Shown here: positions 9,891-18,476 of the stretch, one piece after another
How positions within the stretch are numbered: the first letter of the stretch is position 1
How the letters are laid out: the number at the start of each line of letters is the position of its first letter
Origin: Pedobacter heparinus DSM 2366
GTDB taxonomy: Bacteria > Bacteroidota > Bacteroidia > Sphingobacteriales > Sphingobacteriaceae
Direction of reading: 5' to 3'
DNA: 64,000 nt
NCBI RefSeq assembly: GCF_000023825.1
Contig: NC_013061.1
Location: forward strand, 620,001-684,000
Made by a program: the position numbers and the translations under genes
Notes under the pieces: model-generated
What the model was told of the DNA's origin: nothing
The model's database searches: none
What the model saw: the letters and a program-made list of their open reading frames with translations, nothing else

Positions 9891-9902
9891 GTAAACGATT
9901 AC
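9891..9902. promoter_or_regulatory. LacI-type operator upstream of the lacI-family gene
   Basis: GTAAACGATTAC, the same core as at 2798-2807 and 2999-3016, placed 28 bases before the repressor start. The adjoining TTACATTTAG resembles a -7 box with one mismatch. This placement suggests autoregulation, and possibly control of the catabolic genes that follow lacI. Confidence 0.7.
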
Positions 9903-9929
9903 ATTTAGCATGTCTATAAAAAATATATT

Positions 9930-10946
9930 ATGTCAAGTCTAAAAAATGTAGCCGATCTGGCAGGTGTTTCTGTGGCCACTGTATCCAGGGTTTTAAATTC
10001 AGATGAAGTGGTTAAGTATGAGACTAAGGTGAAGGTGATGAATGCGATAAAAACACTGAAATATTCGCCCAATCGGGTTGCCCAGCGTTTGCGTACCACC
10101 AGGAAAAGCAGCAGGTTAATTGGTTTGCTAATCCCTGATATCCAAAACCCTTTTTATGTAGATGTGATCAGGGGGATAGAGGTTTTTGCTTATGCAAATA
10201 ATGCCGCTGTGGTGATTGGTAACTTCTCTCAGGATGAAAAAAAGGAAAAGCTCTACCTGGATATCCTAAAATCAGAATCGGTAGATGGTTTTATTGTAGC
10301 GCCTTCAAATGAAAAGGACATTTACATTAAAGAGCTGGTGAAAGATGGGTTCCCTGTTGTTTGCATTGACCGTGGGCTTAGCGATATTGAAGTTGACCTG
10401 GTGAAAGTGGATAACCAAAAGGGCGCCTTTAATGCCATTGAACATTTAATTAAATTACAACATACACGGATCGGGCACATTACGGGAAATCAGCTGATAC
10501 CGACAACAATGGAGCGTTTGGCAGGTTATGAACAGGCATTGAAGCAATACAACATTGCTATAGATCCTGAAATTATTGTAAGCAGGGAATCAGATTATGA
10601 AAGTGGTGCTGAGCTGGCCGCTTATCTGCTGGACCTGGAAAATCCCCCGACCGCTATTTTTACAGGGAATAACCTGCTCACACTGGGCGCTTTGGAAACC
10701 ATTAATAAAAGAGGTTTAAAAATTCCGGAGGATATAGCCATCATCGGATTTGATGATGTTTATTGGGCAAATTCTTTAAATCCGCCCCTCACGGCGGTCA
10801 GACAGCCGGGTTTTGAGATCGGCAAACGTGCAATGGAATTGCTGATCCAGAGGATTCTCTCGCCGGAGCGCGAAGTGGCCAGTATCATTTATAAAACGGA
10901 ACTCATGATCAGGAAATCCTGTGGAAGTAAAGAAAAACGACTGTAA
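9930..10946 (+). CDS. LacI-family transcriptional regulator
   Basis: A 338-residue repressor. The N-terminal helix-turn-helix and hinge helix are canonical (SLKNVADLAGVSVATVSRVLN, then YSPNRVAQRLRT). The rest is a periplasmic-binding-protein-like effector domain (about residues 62-330, starting LIGLLIPDIQNPFYVDVIRG and ending with PPLTAVRQPGFEIGKRAMELL). Three copies of a shared GTAANCGATTAC site in this locus, one just before its own start, are the obvious candidate operators. The effector is probably a sugar or sugar acid released by the catabolic genes downstream. Confidence 0.93.
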   Translation: MSSLKNVADLAGVSVATVSRVLNSDEVVKYETKVKVMNAIKTLKYSPNRVAQRLRTTRKSSRLIGLLIPDIQNPFYVDVIRGIEVFAYANNAAVVIGNFSQDEKKEKLYLDILKSESVDGFIVAPSNEKDIYIKELVKDGFPVVCIDRGLSDIEVDLVKVDNQKGAFNAIEHLIKLQHTRIGHITGNQLIPTTMERLAGYEQALKQYNIAIDPEIIVSRESDYESGAELAAYLLDLENPPTAIFTGNNLLTLGALETINKRGLKIPEDIAIIGFDDVYWANSLNPPLTAVRQPGFEIGKRAMELLIQRILSPEREVASIIYKTELMIRKSCGSKEKRL

Positions 10947-10968
10947 TATCAATAAGCAAAAATATAAT

Positions 10969-12120
10969 ATGCATCATACATCAGTAATAACATTGTTAAA
11001 TCCTAACAGACTGGTTTTTGGAACAAATTGTTTTGATCAGTTTATACAAGACTATCTGGAACTGGGCCTGAAAAGGCTATTTGTTTTAAGTTTCACTGGT
11101 CTGGAAGGGCAGCTGGCAAAGAAAATGGAAAAACTGGATGCTGCCGGAATAGTGATTAAACAAAATACTTCCATTGCCAAAGAGCCTTCTTTTGAGGATT
11201 TTGAGGAAATTCTGGAAGAAGCAAGGGCTTTTAAAGCGGACAGTGTAGTGGGAATAGGCGGGGGAAGCATATTGGATGTAGCTAAACTGGTAGCTGCACA
11301 ACTGTTAAACACACAAAGTACCACAACTGTTATAGGAAAAGGAAATCTGGCAGAAAGAGCAACCTATTTAGCCTGCATCCCTACCACATCGGGTACAGGA
11401 AGTGAGGTTTCGCCCAATGCCATCTTTGTAGATGCAAATGGAAATAAAGTTGGTGTAATCAGTCCTTTCTTAGTCCCTGACGCAGCTTATATTGATCCGG
11501 TACTAACTGTTTCTGTTCCGAAAGCGATTACGGCCGCAACCGGAATTGATGCCCTGACACATTGCCTGGAAGCTTATGCCAATAAATTTTCGCATCCGGT
11601 AACCGATTTGATTGCCCTGGAAGGGATAAGCTTAGTGGCTAAATACCTGAAAAGGGCATGTGATGACGGGACAGATCTTGAGGCAAGGTCGCAGGTTGCC
11701 CTGGGCAGCATGTACGGTGGAATGTGTCTGGGCCCGGTTAATACCGCTGCTGTTCATGCACTTGCTTATCCGCTCGGGGTGAAATTCCATATCAATCACG
11801 GCTTATCTATAGCGCTTTTACTCCCGGCAGTTATGGAGTTTACCCTTTCCGCTGCACCGGAACGCTATTCGGCGATCGCTATAGCACTCGGTGCTGAACC
11901 TAAAAGTACAGCCCTGGAAACGGCAAGAGCTGGGGTAGAGTTACTGAAAAGACTGATCCGGGACTGCGGTTTACCAGCTTCACTTGCTGAGGTAAATGTG
12001 CCGTTCAGCGCCATTGAGGCCATGGCTATAGATGCCGTTAAAATAGAGCGGCTACTGAAAAATAATTTAAGAGAAGTGGCATTGGAAGATGCAAAAGAAA
12101 TTTACAAATCGGCATTTTAA
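10969..12120 (+). CDS. Iron-containing alcohol dehydrogenase
   Basis: A 383-residue group III (Fe2+-dependent) alcohol dehydrogenase. The NAD-binding glycine stretch (VGIGGGSILDVAKLVAAQ) and the metal-binding region (TGIDALTHCLEAYANKFSHPVTD, later VHALAYPLG and FHINHG) are visible. I chose the ATG at 10969 because the longer frame would overlap lacI by 26 bases and adds residues not typical of the family. It begins a tightly packed set with the aldolase, the PdxA-like enzyme and the kinase, so it probably reduces or oxidises a short sugar-derived aldehyde or hydroxy acid. The substrate is unknown. Confidence 0.88.
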   Translation: MHHTSVITLLNPNRLVFGTNCFDQFIQDYLELGLKRLFVLSFTGLEGQLAKKMEKLDAAGIVIKQNTSIAKEPSFEDFEEILEEARAFKADSVVGIGGGSILDVAKLVAAQLLNTQSTTTVIGKGNLAERATYLACIPTTSGTGSEVSPNAIFVDANGNKVGVISPFLVPDAAYIDPVLTVSVPKAITAATGIDALTHCLEAYANKFSHPVTDLIALEGISLVAKYLKRACDDGTDLEARSQVALGSMYGGMCLGPVNTAAVHALAYPLGVKFHINHGLSIALLLPAVMEFTLSAAPERYSAIAIALGAEPKSTALETARAGVELLKRLIRDCGLPASLAEVNVPFSAIEAMAIDAVKIERLLKNNLREVALEDAKEIYKSAF

Positions 12121-13059
12121 ATGATGATGGAGAAAAAATTTAATGGAGTAGTGGTGCCTATGATCAGCCCATTTACACCAGCGTTTAAAGTTGATGTAGC
12201 AGCTGCAGCCAGGATAACCGAACATTTATCCAGCTATGGGGCACACCCGTTTTTATTGGGTACAACCGGAGAATCGGTTTCTATAGCGAAAGAGGAAAGG
12301 GCCAGGTTAGTTTCGGCTGTAGTGAAGGCTAACGCAGGAGCAAAAACAGTTTATGCAGGTATTTCGGGAAATTGCTTTTCGGAGGTAGTTGCCGAAGCAA
12401 AGCTGTTTACCGACCTTGGGGTGGATGCCCTGGTATCTACCATGCCCTCCTATTATCCGGTAGAGCCTGACCAGCAGTTGAGGTATTTTGAACAGCTGGC
12501 CGATGAGGTACCCCTGCCTTTGATCATTTATAACATTCCGGCCACTACACATCTGAGTATTCCGCTTGATGTGGTAGAACAATTGAGCCATCACCAAAAC
12601 ATATTGGGATTTAAAGATTCAGAAAAGGGCGAGGAACGTATGATTGATGCCATTTCCAGATGGAAAGACCGTCCTGATTTTGCTTACTTGCTAGGCTGGG
12701 CATTAAAATCGCAGCAAGCCCTGTTTTTAGGTGCTGATGGCATTGTGCCCAGTACTGGAAACCTGGCCCCCGGACTTTATCAATCTATTTTTGATGCGGC
12801 TGTAGCTGGGAATAAAGTACTGGCAACTGCTGCGCAGGTCAAAGCAGATTACCTGTCAGAAATTTATCAGAAAGACCGCGTATTAAGCAAGGCGCTCCCG
12901 GTACTCAAAATCATGATGTCTGCTTATTCACTTTGTGGAACAGCAATGTTGCCGCCTTTATATCAGTTGCCGGCCGAAGAAGAAAAGTCAATTGTAACCA
13001 GGATGAGGGCGGAGTTTGATCACTTAATTAATGTAAACACTAGTAATGAAAACGAATAA
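12121..13059 (+). CDS. DapA/NanA-family aldolase (class I, Schiff base)
   Basis: A 312-residue TIM-barrel lyase of the dihydrodipicolinate synthase/N-acetylneuraminate lyase family. The GTTGE motif (residues about 42-46), the catalytic Tyr137 (IIYNIPA) and the Schiff-base Lys165 (GFKDSEKG) are present. Members either condense pyruvate with an aldehyde or cleave 2-keto-3-deoxy acids to pyruvate and an aldehyde. The start follows the ADH stop immediately, and the 3' end overlaps the next gene by 14 bases. In this context it is most likely catabolic rather than the lysine-pathway DapA. Confidence 0.85.
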   Translation: MMMEKKFNGVVVPMISPFTPAFKVDVAAAARITEHLSSYGAHPFLLGTTGESVSIAKEERARLVSAVVKANAGAKTVYAGISGNCFSEVVAEAKLFTDLGVDALVSTMPSYYPVEPDQQLRYFEQLADEVPLPLIIYNIPATTHLSIPLDVVEQLSHHQNILGFKDSEKGEERMIDAISRWKDRPDFAYLLGWALKSQQALFLGADGIVPSTGNLAPGLYQSIFDAAVAGNKVLATAAQVKADYLSEIYQKDRVLSKALPVLKIMMSAYSLCGTAMLPPLYQLPAEEEKSIVTRMRAEFDHLINVNTSNENE

Positions 13060-14080
13060 TAAAAAACCTATTTTAGGTATAACGATGGGAGATCCCGCAA
13101 GTATTGGCCCTGAAGTAGCTGTAAAAGCGCTGGCTAATGCTGGTATATATGAAATCTGTAAGCCACTATTGGTGGGTGATGCAGAGATCTGTAAGGACGC
13201 GATCAGATTTTGCGGACTGGATCTGGTTGTCAACGCTGTAAAGGATGTTAAAGATGCAAAATTTGAGTTTGGCAGTATTGATGTATATGATCTTGAATAT
13301 GCAAGTGCCGATATTGTGACCGGACAAAATTCTGTTGCAGCAGGTGCTGCCGCTTTCAATACAGTAGTTAAAGTGATTGATCTGGCGATGAAGGGTTTGG
13401 TAGATGCTACGGTAACCGGACCGATCAATAAAGAATCTATTCATCTGGCAGGGCATAAATTTTCAGGGCATACCGAGATTTATGCACATTATACAGATAC
13501 GAAGAAATACGGGATGTTGCTGGTGGAAGATGACCTGAGGGTAATCCATGTGTCTACACACGTTTCCTTAAGACAGGCATGCGACCTGGTAAAAAAACAA
13601 AGAATACTGGATACCATTGAACTGATTGTTTCTGCCTGTCGGCAATTGGGCATCAGCAATCCTAAAATTGGGGTTGCCGGATTAAACCCGCATGCCAGCG
13701 ATGGCGGCCTGTTTGGCGAGGAAGAACAGCTGGAAATCATTCCGGCTATTGAGGAGGCAAGACGCAGAGGATATACGGTAGAAGGCCCGGTGCCCGCCGA
13801 TACGCTATTTCCTAAAGCCATAGGTGGCGTATATGATGGGATTGTAGCGATGTACCATGATCAGGGCCATATCCCTTTTAAAGTGGTTGGGTTTAACTGG
13901 GATAAGTCCGCCAGGCAAATGAAAAGTGTTAGGGGAGTAAACATTACCTTAGGGCTGCCTATCATAAGAACTTCAGTAGATCATGGTACAGCAATGGAAA
14001 TTGCCGGAAGGGGAATAGCCAGCGCCGACGCGATGAATTTAGCAATCGAGTATGCCGTTAACATGGTGCGTACCAAATAA
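13046..14080 (+). CDS. PdxA/PdxA2-type 4-hydroxythreonate-4-phosphate dehydrogenase
   Basis: A 344-residue metal-dependent, NAD-linked dehydrogenase/decarboxylase of the PdxA family. Family signatures include GITMGDPASIGPEVAVKAL at the start, VTGPINKESIHLAGHKFSGHTEIYA, NPHASDGGLFGEEE and MYHDQGHIPFKV, which supply the metal-binding histidines. The adjacent four-carbon-acid-sugar kinase is the diagnostic partner of the PdxA2 subgroup, which turns 4-phospho-threonate or -erythronate into dihydroxyacetone phosphate and CO2. Catabolism is therefore more likely than vitamin B6 synthesis. It overlaps the aldolase gene. Confidence 0.88.
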   Translation: MKTNNKKPILGITMGDPASIGPEVAVKALANAGIYEICKPLLVGDAEICKDAIRFCGLDLVVNAVKDVKDAKFEFGSIDVYDLEYASADIVTGQNSVAAGAAAFNTVVKVIDLAMKGLVDATVTGPINKESIHLAGHKFSGHTEIYAHYTDTKKYGMLLVEDDLRVIHVSTHVSLRQACDLVKKQRILDTIELIVSACRQLGISNPKIGVAGLNPHASDGGLFGEEEQLEIIPAIEEARRRGYTVEGPVPADTLFPKAIGGVYDGIVAMYHDQGHIPFKVVGFNWDKSARQMKSVRGVNITLGLPIIRTSVDHGTAMEIAGRGIASADAMNLAIEYAVNMVRTK

Positions 14081-14091
14081 AAAGAAAGTAT

Positions 14092-15258
14092 ATGATAGCA
14101 GTTATTGCGGATGATTTTACAGGAGCGGCAGAAATTGGGGGAATTGCTTTAAGACAGGGTTGGAATGCTATTATAGATACACGCGTACAAAAAGGCACGG
14201 AAACAGATATCCTGATCATTGCAACAAATACCAGGTCAAAACCTCCGCAGGAAGCAAGAAAAACCATTCGTGAGCTTACTTTACAGCTCCTCAGTCTTAG
14301 TCCGGAAATCATTTATAAAAAAATAGACTCCGTATTGAGGGGCAATGTAGGGGAAGAGCTTTTAGAGCAGATGGCTGTTTCCCAGAAAAGAAGGGCTTTA
14401 TTGATTCCGGCCAATCCATCTTTAAAACGTGTTATTAAAGATGGAATATACTATTATGAAGGGCTGCCTTTAAAAGACTCAACCTTTGCCCGCAATGTGA
14501 AACACCAGATTGGCTCTTCCAGGGTGATAGATCTGATGGGTGATGGGGCTGGTAAGGATACTGTTGTCATTTCAAGAGCTGAACTTATGCCAGACAAGGG
14601 CTTGATTATTGGCAATACTACTGATGAGGCCGACCTGGACCATTGGGCGGGCCGGGTTGATGAGGAAACCATAATGGCAGGCGGATCCAGTTTTTTCAAT
14701 GCGCTACTGAGAAAAATTAAAGTACATCCGTATACCGACCCTGCCGGTTTTGCATTTGGAAAGAAGGTAATTTATGTATGTGGAAGTGCTTTTCCATTGA
14801 GCAGAAGTGTAGTAGAGGATGCCCGTCAGGCAGGGCAATATGTTTCATACATGCCCTCAAGGATGTTTTGCAAGCCAGCAGAAAAATCGGCATACATGGC
14901 GCATTGGGAAAGAGAAATTCTAAAAGGGGTTCAGCAGTCGGGAACAGTGATAGTAGCCATTAATGTTATTGAAGAACCCAGGGTAGAAAATCTTTCGTCC
15001 GAGCTGGGAAAAACAATTGCAACAGTAATAGCCAATGTCATGCAAGGTGTTCAGCTGGAGGAACTGGTGATAGAAGGAGGGGCAACAGCATCTGCCATCA
15101 TAGAGAAACTGGAATACAGAAAATTTCATCCTACACAAGAACTGGCTCCTGGTGTGATCAGAATGAAGGTTGAAGAAAATAAAAGTTTACACCTAACAAT
15201 GAAACCTGGCAGCTACACCTGGCCATCTTCCATATGGAAGTATTCACATAAACCCTAA
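14092..15258 (+). CDS. Four-carbon acid sugar kinase (DUF1537/OtnK-DtnK family)
   Basis: A 388-residue kinase with the hallmark N-terminal IADDFTGA (residues 4-11), a central KKIDSVLRGNVGEEL stretch typical of the N-terminal domain, and a C-terminal nucleotide-binding domain with LVIEGGATASAIIEKL. Characterised members phosphorylate D-threonate, L-threonate or D-erythronate at C4, and the product feeds the PdxA2-type enzyme encoded just upstream. The two genes lie 11 bases apart. The exact stereoisomer cannot be told from the sequence. Confidence 0.88.
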   Translation: MIAVIADDFTGAAEIGGIALRQGWNAIIDTRVQKGTETDILIIATNTRSKPPQEARKTIRELTLQLLSLSPEIIYKKIDSVLRGNVGEELLEQMAVSQKRRALLIPANPSLKRVIKDGIYYYEGLPLKDSTFARNVKHQIGSSRVIDLMGDGAGKDTVVISRAELMPDKGLIIGNTTDEADLDHWAGRVDEETIMAGGSSFFNALLRKIKVHPYTDPAGFAFGKKVIYVCGSAFPLSRSVVEDARQAGQYVSYMPSRMFCKPAEKSAYMAHWEREILKGVQQSGTVIVAINVIEEPRVENLSSELGKTIATVIANVMQGVQLEELVIEGGATASAIIEKLEYRKFHPTQELAPGVIRMKVEENKSLHLTMKPGSYTWPSSIWKYSHKP

Positions 15259-15287
15259 TCAATAAAACCTTATAACCAAAACCAAGT

Positions 15288-16856
15288 ATGAACTCATCAC
15301 TGCATGTATTAGATTACATCATTATTATAGTATTTTTGATAGGAACGCTCGTGTTCGGACTGGTATTTGCCAGGGGACAGAAAACGACAAAAAATTATTT
15401 CCTTGCGAAAGGCAAGATCCCTTCCTGGGCAATAGGGATCTCGCTGCTCGCCACATTGATCAGCAGTGTAACATTCCTGGCTTACCCGGGTACGGGATAT
15501 TCTTCTAACTGGATCTTACTGGTTCAGGGCTTAATGGTACCTGTAGTGCTGCTTGGCGTAATCTGGTTTATTGTTCCCTTATACCGGAAAGTGATCAATT
15601 TGAGTACTTACGAATATTTTGAGCAGAGATTTGGTTCTTTTGCCCGATATTACAGTTCACTGGCCTTTGTGCTGAGGCAGTTTTCTGGTATGGGCACAGT
15701 TTTTTTTCTGCTTGCGGTGGCCTTAGGTAGTATGATCCATGTCAATACCGCTATAATTATTCTGGTTGTGGGGGCTATAATTATCATTGTCAATTTACTG
15801 GGAGGAATTGAGGCAGTAATCTGGCTGGATGTATTTCAGGGCTTTATGCTTTTTGCCAGCGGGATCATTTGCATCAGTATATTGCTCTTTTCTGTAGACG
15901 GAGGTCCGGCTGAAGTCTGGAAAATTGCTTCTGCTAACGGCAGAACAGGTTTTGGACCTTATGAATGGGACCTTACCAAATTGACTTTTCTGGTGATGGC
16001 TATAAACGGGGCTTTTTATGCGGTACAGAAGTACGCAACAGATCAGACGGTGGTGCAGCGTTACCTGACTGCAAAAACTGACCGGTCGGCCATCCGCGCA
16101 TCACTGCTGGGTATCTTGTTAACCGTTCCGGTATGGATCTTGTTTATGTTTATAGGAACTGCATTGTTTGTGTTTTATAAGCAAAACCCAATTCCGGCAG
16201 ATATAAGACCTGATGCTGTTTTCCCTTATTTTATTATGACCAAACTGCCAACAGGTGTCATAGGGTTAATTCTTTCCGCAATGATTTCTGCAGCCATCTG
16301 TAGTTTAAGCGCCGATCTGAATTCTCTTGCTGCAGTGGGGGTAGAAGACTATTATAAGAAATTAAGGCCCGGCAAAACAGATAAGGCTTATTTAAAGGCA
16401 TCGAAATATATTGTTGCCTTATCTGGGCTGATCTCTATAGGAATAGCCATGTTGTATCTGAATGCCGGAAATGAAGGGGTGCTGGGGATCGTATTTACGC
16501 TGTACGCCATATTTTCAGGCGGCATTGTAGGTATGTTTTTACTGGGTTTATTTAGTGCCAGGGCCAATAATCAAGGAATTACCATTGCCATTGTAGTCTG
16601 CATTCTTTTTACGGCATATGCATTTTTAACTTCTACAGAAATCGGAATTGGGGCAAATAAATCGCTGTTGTTAGATTTTGGTAAGTATAACTTTACACAC
16701 CATAAGCTGATGCTGGGTGTATACAGCCATCTCATCGTTATTGTTGTGGGTTATGTGGCCAGCTTATTTTTTCCAAAACCGGTTCTGGATACCAATTTGC
16801 TTTATAGTGGCTGGCTGGCGGTTAGACGGGAAGAAAGGGCAAGGGCAGACAAATAG
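15288..16856 (+). CDS. Sodium:solute symporter (SSS family)
   Basis: A 522-residue inner-membrane transporter with about 13-14 hydrophobic segments. The start (LDYIIIIVFLIGTLVFGLVFA, then KTTKNYFLAKGKIPSWAIGISLLATLISSVTFLAYPG) is typical of SSS sugar/sialate/organic-acid importers. It is the last gene of the catabolic set and would bring the released mono- or oligosaccharide or sugar acid into the cytoplasm using the sodium gradient. The convergent ytxJ-like gene starts right after its stop. Confidence 0.9.
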   Translation: MNSSLHVLDYIIIIVFLIGTLVFGLVFARGQKTTKNYFLAKGKIPSWAIGISLLATLISSVTFLAYPGTGYSSNWILLVQGLMVPVVLLGVIWFIVPLYRKVINLSTYEYFEQRFGSFARYYSSLAFVLRQFSGMGTVFFLLAVALGSMIHVNTAIIILVVGAIIIIVNLLGGIEAVIWLDVFQGFMLFASGIICISILLFSVDGGPAEVWKIASANGRTGFGPYEWDLTKLTFLVMAINGAFYAVQKYATDQTVVQRYLTAKTDRSAIRASLLGILLTVPVWILFMFIGTALFVFYKQNPIPADIRPDAVFPYFIMTKLPTGVIGLILSAMISAAICSLSADLNSLAAVGVEDYYKKLRPGKTDKAYLKASKYIVALSGLISIGIAMLYLNAGNEGVLGIVFTLYAIFSGGIVGMFLLGLFSARANNQGITIAIVVCILFTAYAFLTSTEIGIGANKSLLLDFGKYNFTHHKLMLGVYSHLIVIVVGYVASLFFPKPVLDTNLLYSGWLAVRREERARADK

Positions 16857-17192
16857 CTAATTGTTGTTGATCACTTCGGCAACTTCTTCTGCCGAGATAT
16901 CGCTGTGTGAAGCATCTAATATGCAGTCGCCGTTTTTCACCACCAGGATTTGCGGCGACTCATGCTGCACCTGGAAGGTATCAGCTATTTGTGCAGAAAT
17001 AGCCCGGTAGCTGATGAGGTCTAAAAAATAAAGCCTGGTATTTTCGGGGATAACAGACCAGTCCATTTCAAAGCGTCTTTTAGCCATTGAGCTTACGGAG
17101 CAACGCGTACTGTGCTTAAAAATTAAGCTGTATCCTTCTTGTTGCTGTATTTCGCTAACTTGTTCCGGATTAGTAATATTTTTCCACTGCAT
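16857..17192 (-). CDS. YtxJ-like thioredoxin-fold protein (bacillithiol system / DUF2847)
   Basis: A 111-residue cytoplasmic thioredoxin-fold protein. KHSTRCSVSSMAKRRFE places the single active-site Cys at residue 31, as in YtxJ proteins thought to act as monothiol bacilliredoxins. The C-terminal part (VQHESPQILVVKNGDCILDASHSDIS) carries the cis-proline region. I chose the ATG at 17192, preceded by GGATAAAG, because the longer frame would run through the separate small lipoprotein gene just upstream. It is convergent with the symporter gene. Confidence 0.85.
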   Translation of the reverse strand: MQWKNITNPEQVSEIQQQEGYSLIFKHSTRCSVSSMAKRRFEMDWSVIPENTRLYFLDLISYRAISAQIADTFQVQHESPQILVVKNGDCILDASHSDISAEEVAEVINNN

Positions 17193-17221
17193 CTTTATCC
17201 TGATTTTAGTAATTACCGGTT

Positions 17222-17344
17222 TTATCCCCTTCTTCTTTTGCCTTCCGGATACGAACTGTAAGCCGGGCAAATTTTGTTAGAACAGGCTTCCAAAATGGTT
17301 ATTGCAAAAAACACGCCAAGCAATAGTATTGCAACTTTTTTCAT
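17222..17344 (-). CDS. Small lipoprotein, 40 residues
   Basis: Reading the minus strand from the ATG at 17344 gives a 40-residue protein: a hydrophobic signal (KKVAILLLGVFFAITILEA), Cys21 at the lipobox, then a short tail SNKICPAYSSYPEGKRRRG. The pattern of a lipid-anchored Cys followed by CPAY and a basic end looks like the small lipoproteins that are common and unexplained in Bacteroidota. The next minus-strand gene (ytxJ-like) starts 29 bases downstream, so they may form one unit. Function unknown. Confidence 0.7.
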   Translation of the reverse strand: MKKVAILLLGVFFAITILEACSNKICPAYSSYPEGKRRRG

Positions 17345-17403
17345 TTGTTTATAATTGAATATGACTACTAATCTACAGTTTTTAATAAAAGAATCAAAGT
17401 TTG

Positions 17404-17895
17404 TTATACTGTAGCTAAAAGTTCTGCCATTTTTAATGCTGTAATGGCCGCTTCATCACCTTTATTTCCGTGTTTACCACCGGCCCTGTCTATCGCTTGC
17501 TGCTGGTCGTTGGTGGTCAGTACACCAAATATCACTGGCTTGCTGTGCTTAATACCAACATCGGTAATGCCATTGGCTACCGCATCACATATGAAATCGA
17601 AATGTTTGGTCTCACCTTGTATAACACATCCAAGACAGATTACTGCATCAAGATCTTTGTGTTTTTGTAAAAGAATTTCTGCAGCAGCAGTTAATTCAAA
17701 ACTGCCGGGTACAGGTACAGAAATGATGTTTTCTGCAGGTACCCCATGTTTAAGCAGGGTTTCCAGCGCACCCTTATAAAGGCTGCCGGTAATCTCAGCA
17801 TTCCATTCTGCTACGGCAATAGCAAATTTAAAAGTACTGCCATCAGGTACTGTAGTATGAGAAAAATCGGATAGGTTTTTTAATTGTGTTGCCAT
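17404..17895 (-). CDS. ribH: 6,7-dimethyl-8-ribityllumazine synthase (riboflavin synthase beta chain)
   Basis: A 163-residue lumazine synthase that condenses 5-amino-6-ribitylaminouracil with 3,4-dihydroxy-2-butanone 4-phosphate, the penultimate step of riboflavin synthesis. Hallmarks: AVAEWNAEIT near the N-terminus, VPVPGSFELTAAAE, the AVICLGCVIQGETKHFDFI active-site loop with its His, and the C-terminal GNKGDEAAITALKMAEL. It is a single gene, divergent from the peroxiredoxin gene. Confidence 0.97.
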   Translation of the reverse strand: MATQLKNLSDFSHTTVPDGSTFKFAIAVAEWNAEITGSLYKGALETLLKHGVPAENIISVPVPGSFELTAAAEILLQKHKDLDAVICLGCVIQGETKHFDFICDAVANGITDVGIKHSKPVIFGVLTTNDQQQAIDRAGGKHGNKGDEAAITALKMAELLATV

Positions 17896-18013
17896 GCCGC
17901 AAACTTAGGGAAAAATCAGTTAAACTACACTTTTGTTTGGATTTTGCTGTTAAACATTTTAAGCCTGGCGCTGTTATTAACGTGGTGATTTTGCCAACCT
18001 AAAAGAAAATTAA

Positions 18014-18475
18014 ATGCTGAAAAAAGGAGAGAGGGCACCAGATTTTACATTGTATGCCACACCCGATCAGAAAATTGTATTGAGTGAATTAAAAGGAAAA
18101 AATGTGATCCTTGCATTTTATCCGGCCGACTGGAGTCCGGTTTGCAGTGATCAGATGGCACTTTACAACGAAACCCTGAAATATTTTTCAAAACATGATG
18201 CGATGCTATTGGGTATATCTGTGGATAGTAAATGGTGCCACCTCGCTTTTTCACAGTCGAGAAACCTACATTTTCCGCTACTGGCTGATTTTGAACCTAA
18301 AGGTGAAGTGTCAAAAAAGTATGGGGTTTATGATGACGAAGAGGGAGAATGCAAAAGGGCATTATTTGTAATTGATAAGGAAGGAAGGATTGCCTGGAGC
18401 TATTTGTCACCCACTGCAATTAACCCAGGTGCTGACGGCATACTGGATGCACTTGAATCATTAAAGAAAAAATAA
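18014..18475 (+). CDS. Peroxiredoxin (AhpC/TSA, AhpE- or Bcp-like)
   Basis: A 153-residue thioredoxin-fold peroxidase. The peroxidatic Cys44 lies in FYPADWSPVCSDQM, a variant of the PxxxTxxC motif with Ser at the threonine position. The RALFVIDKEGRIAW strand near the C-terminus is typical. No obvious resolving Cys is present in the usual place, so it may be a 1-Cys enzyme recycled by thioredoxin or bacillithiol-type thiols. The DsbA-like gene starts one base after its stop, which suggests a joint role in thiol redox repair. Confidence 0.9.
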   Translation: MLKKGERAPDFTLYATPDQKIVLSELKGKNVILAFYPADWSPVCSDQMALYNETLKYFSKHDAMLLGISVDSKWCHLAFSQSRNLHFPLLADFEPKGEVSKKYGVYDDEEGECKRALFVIDKEGRIAWSYLSPTAINPGADGILDALESLKKK

Positions 18476-18476
18476 T

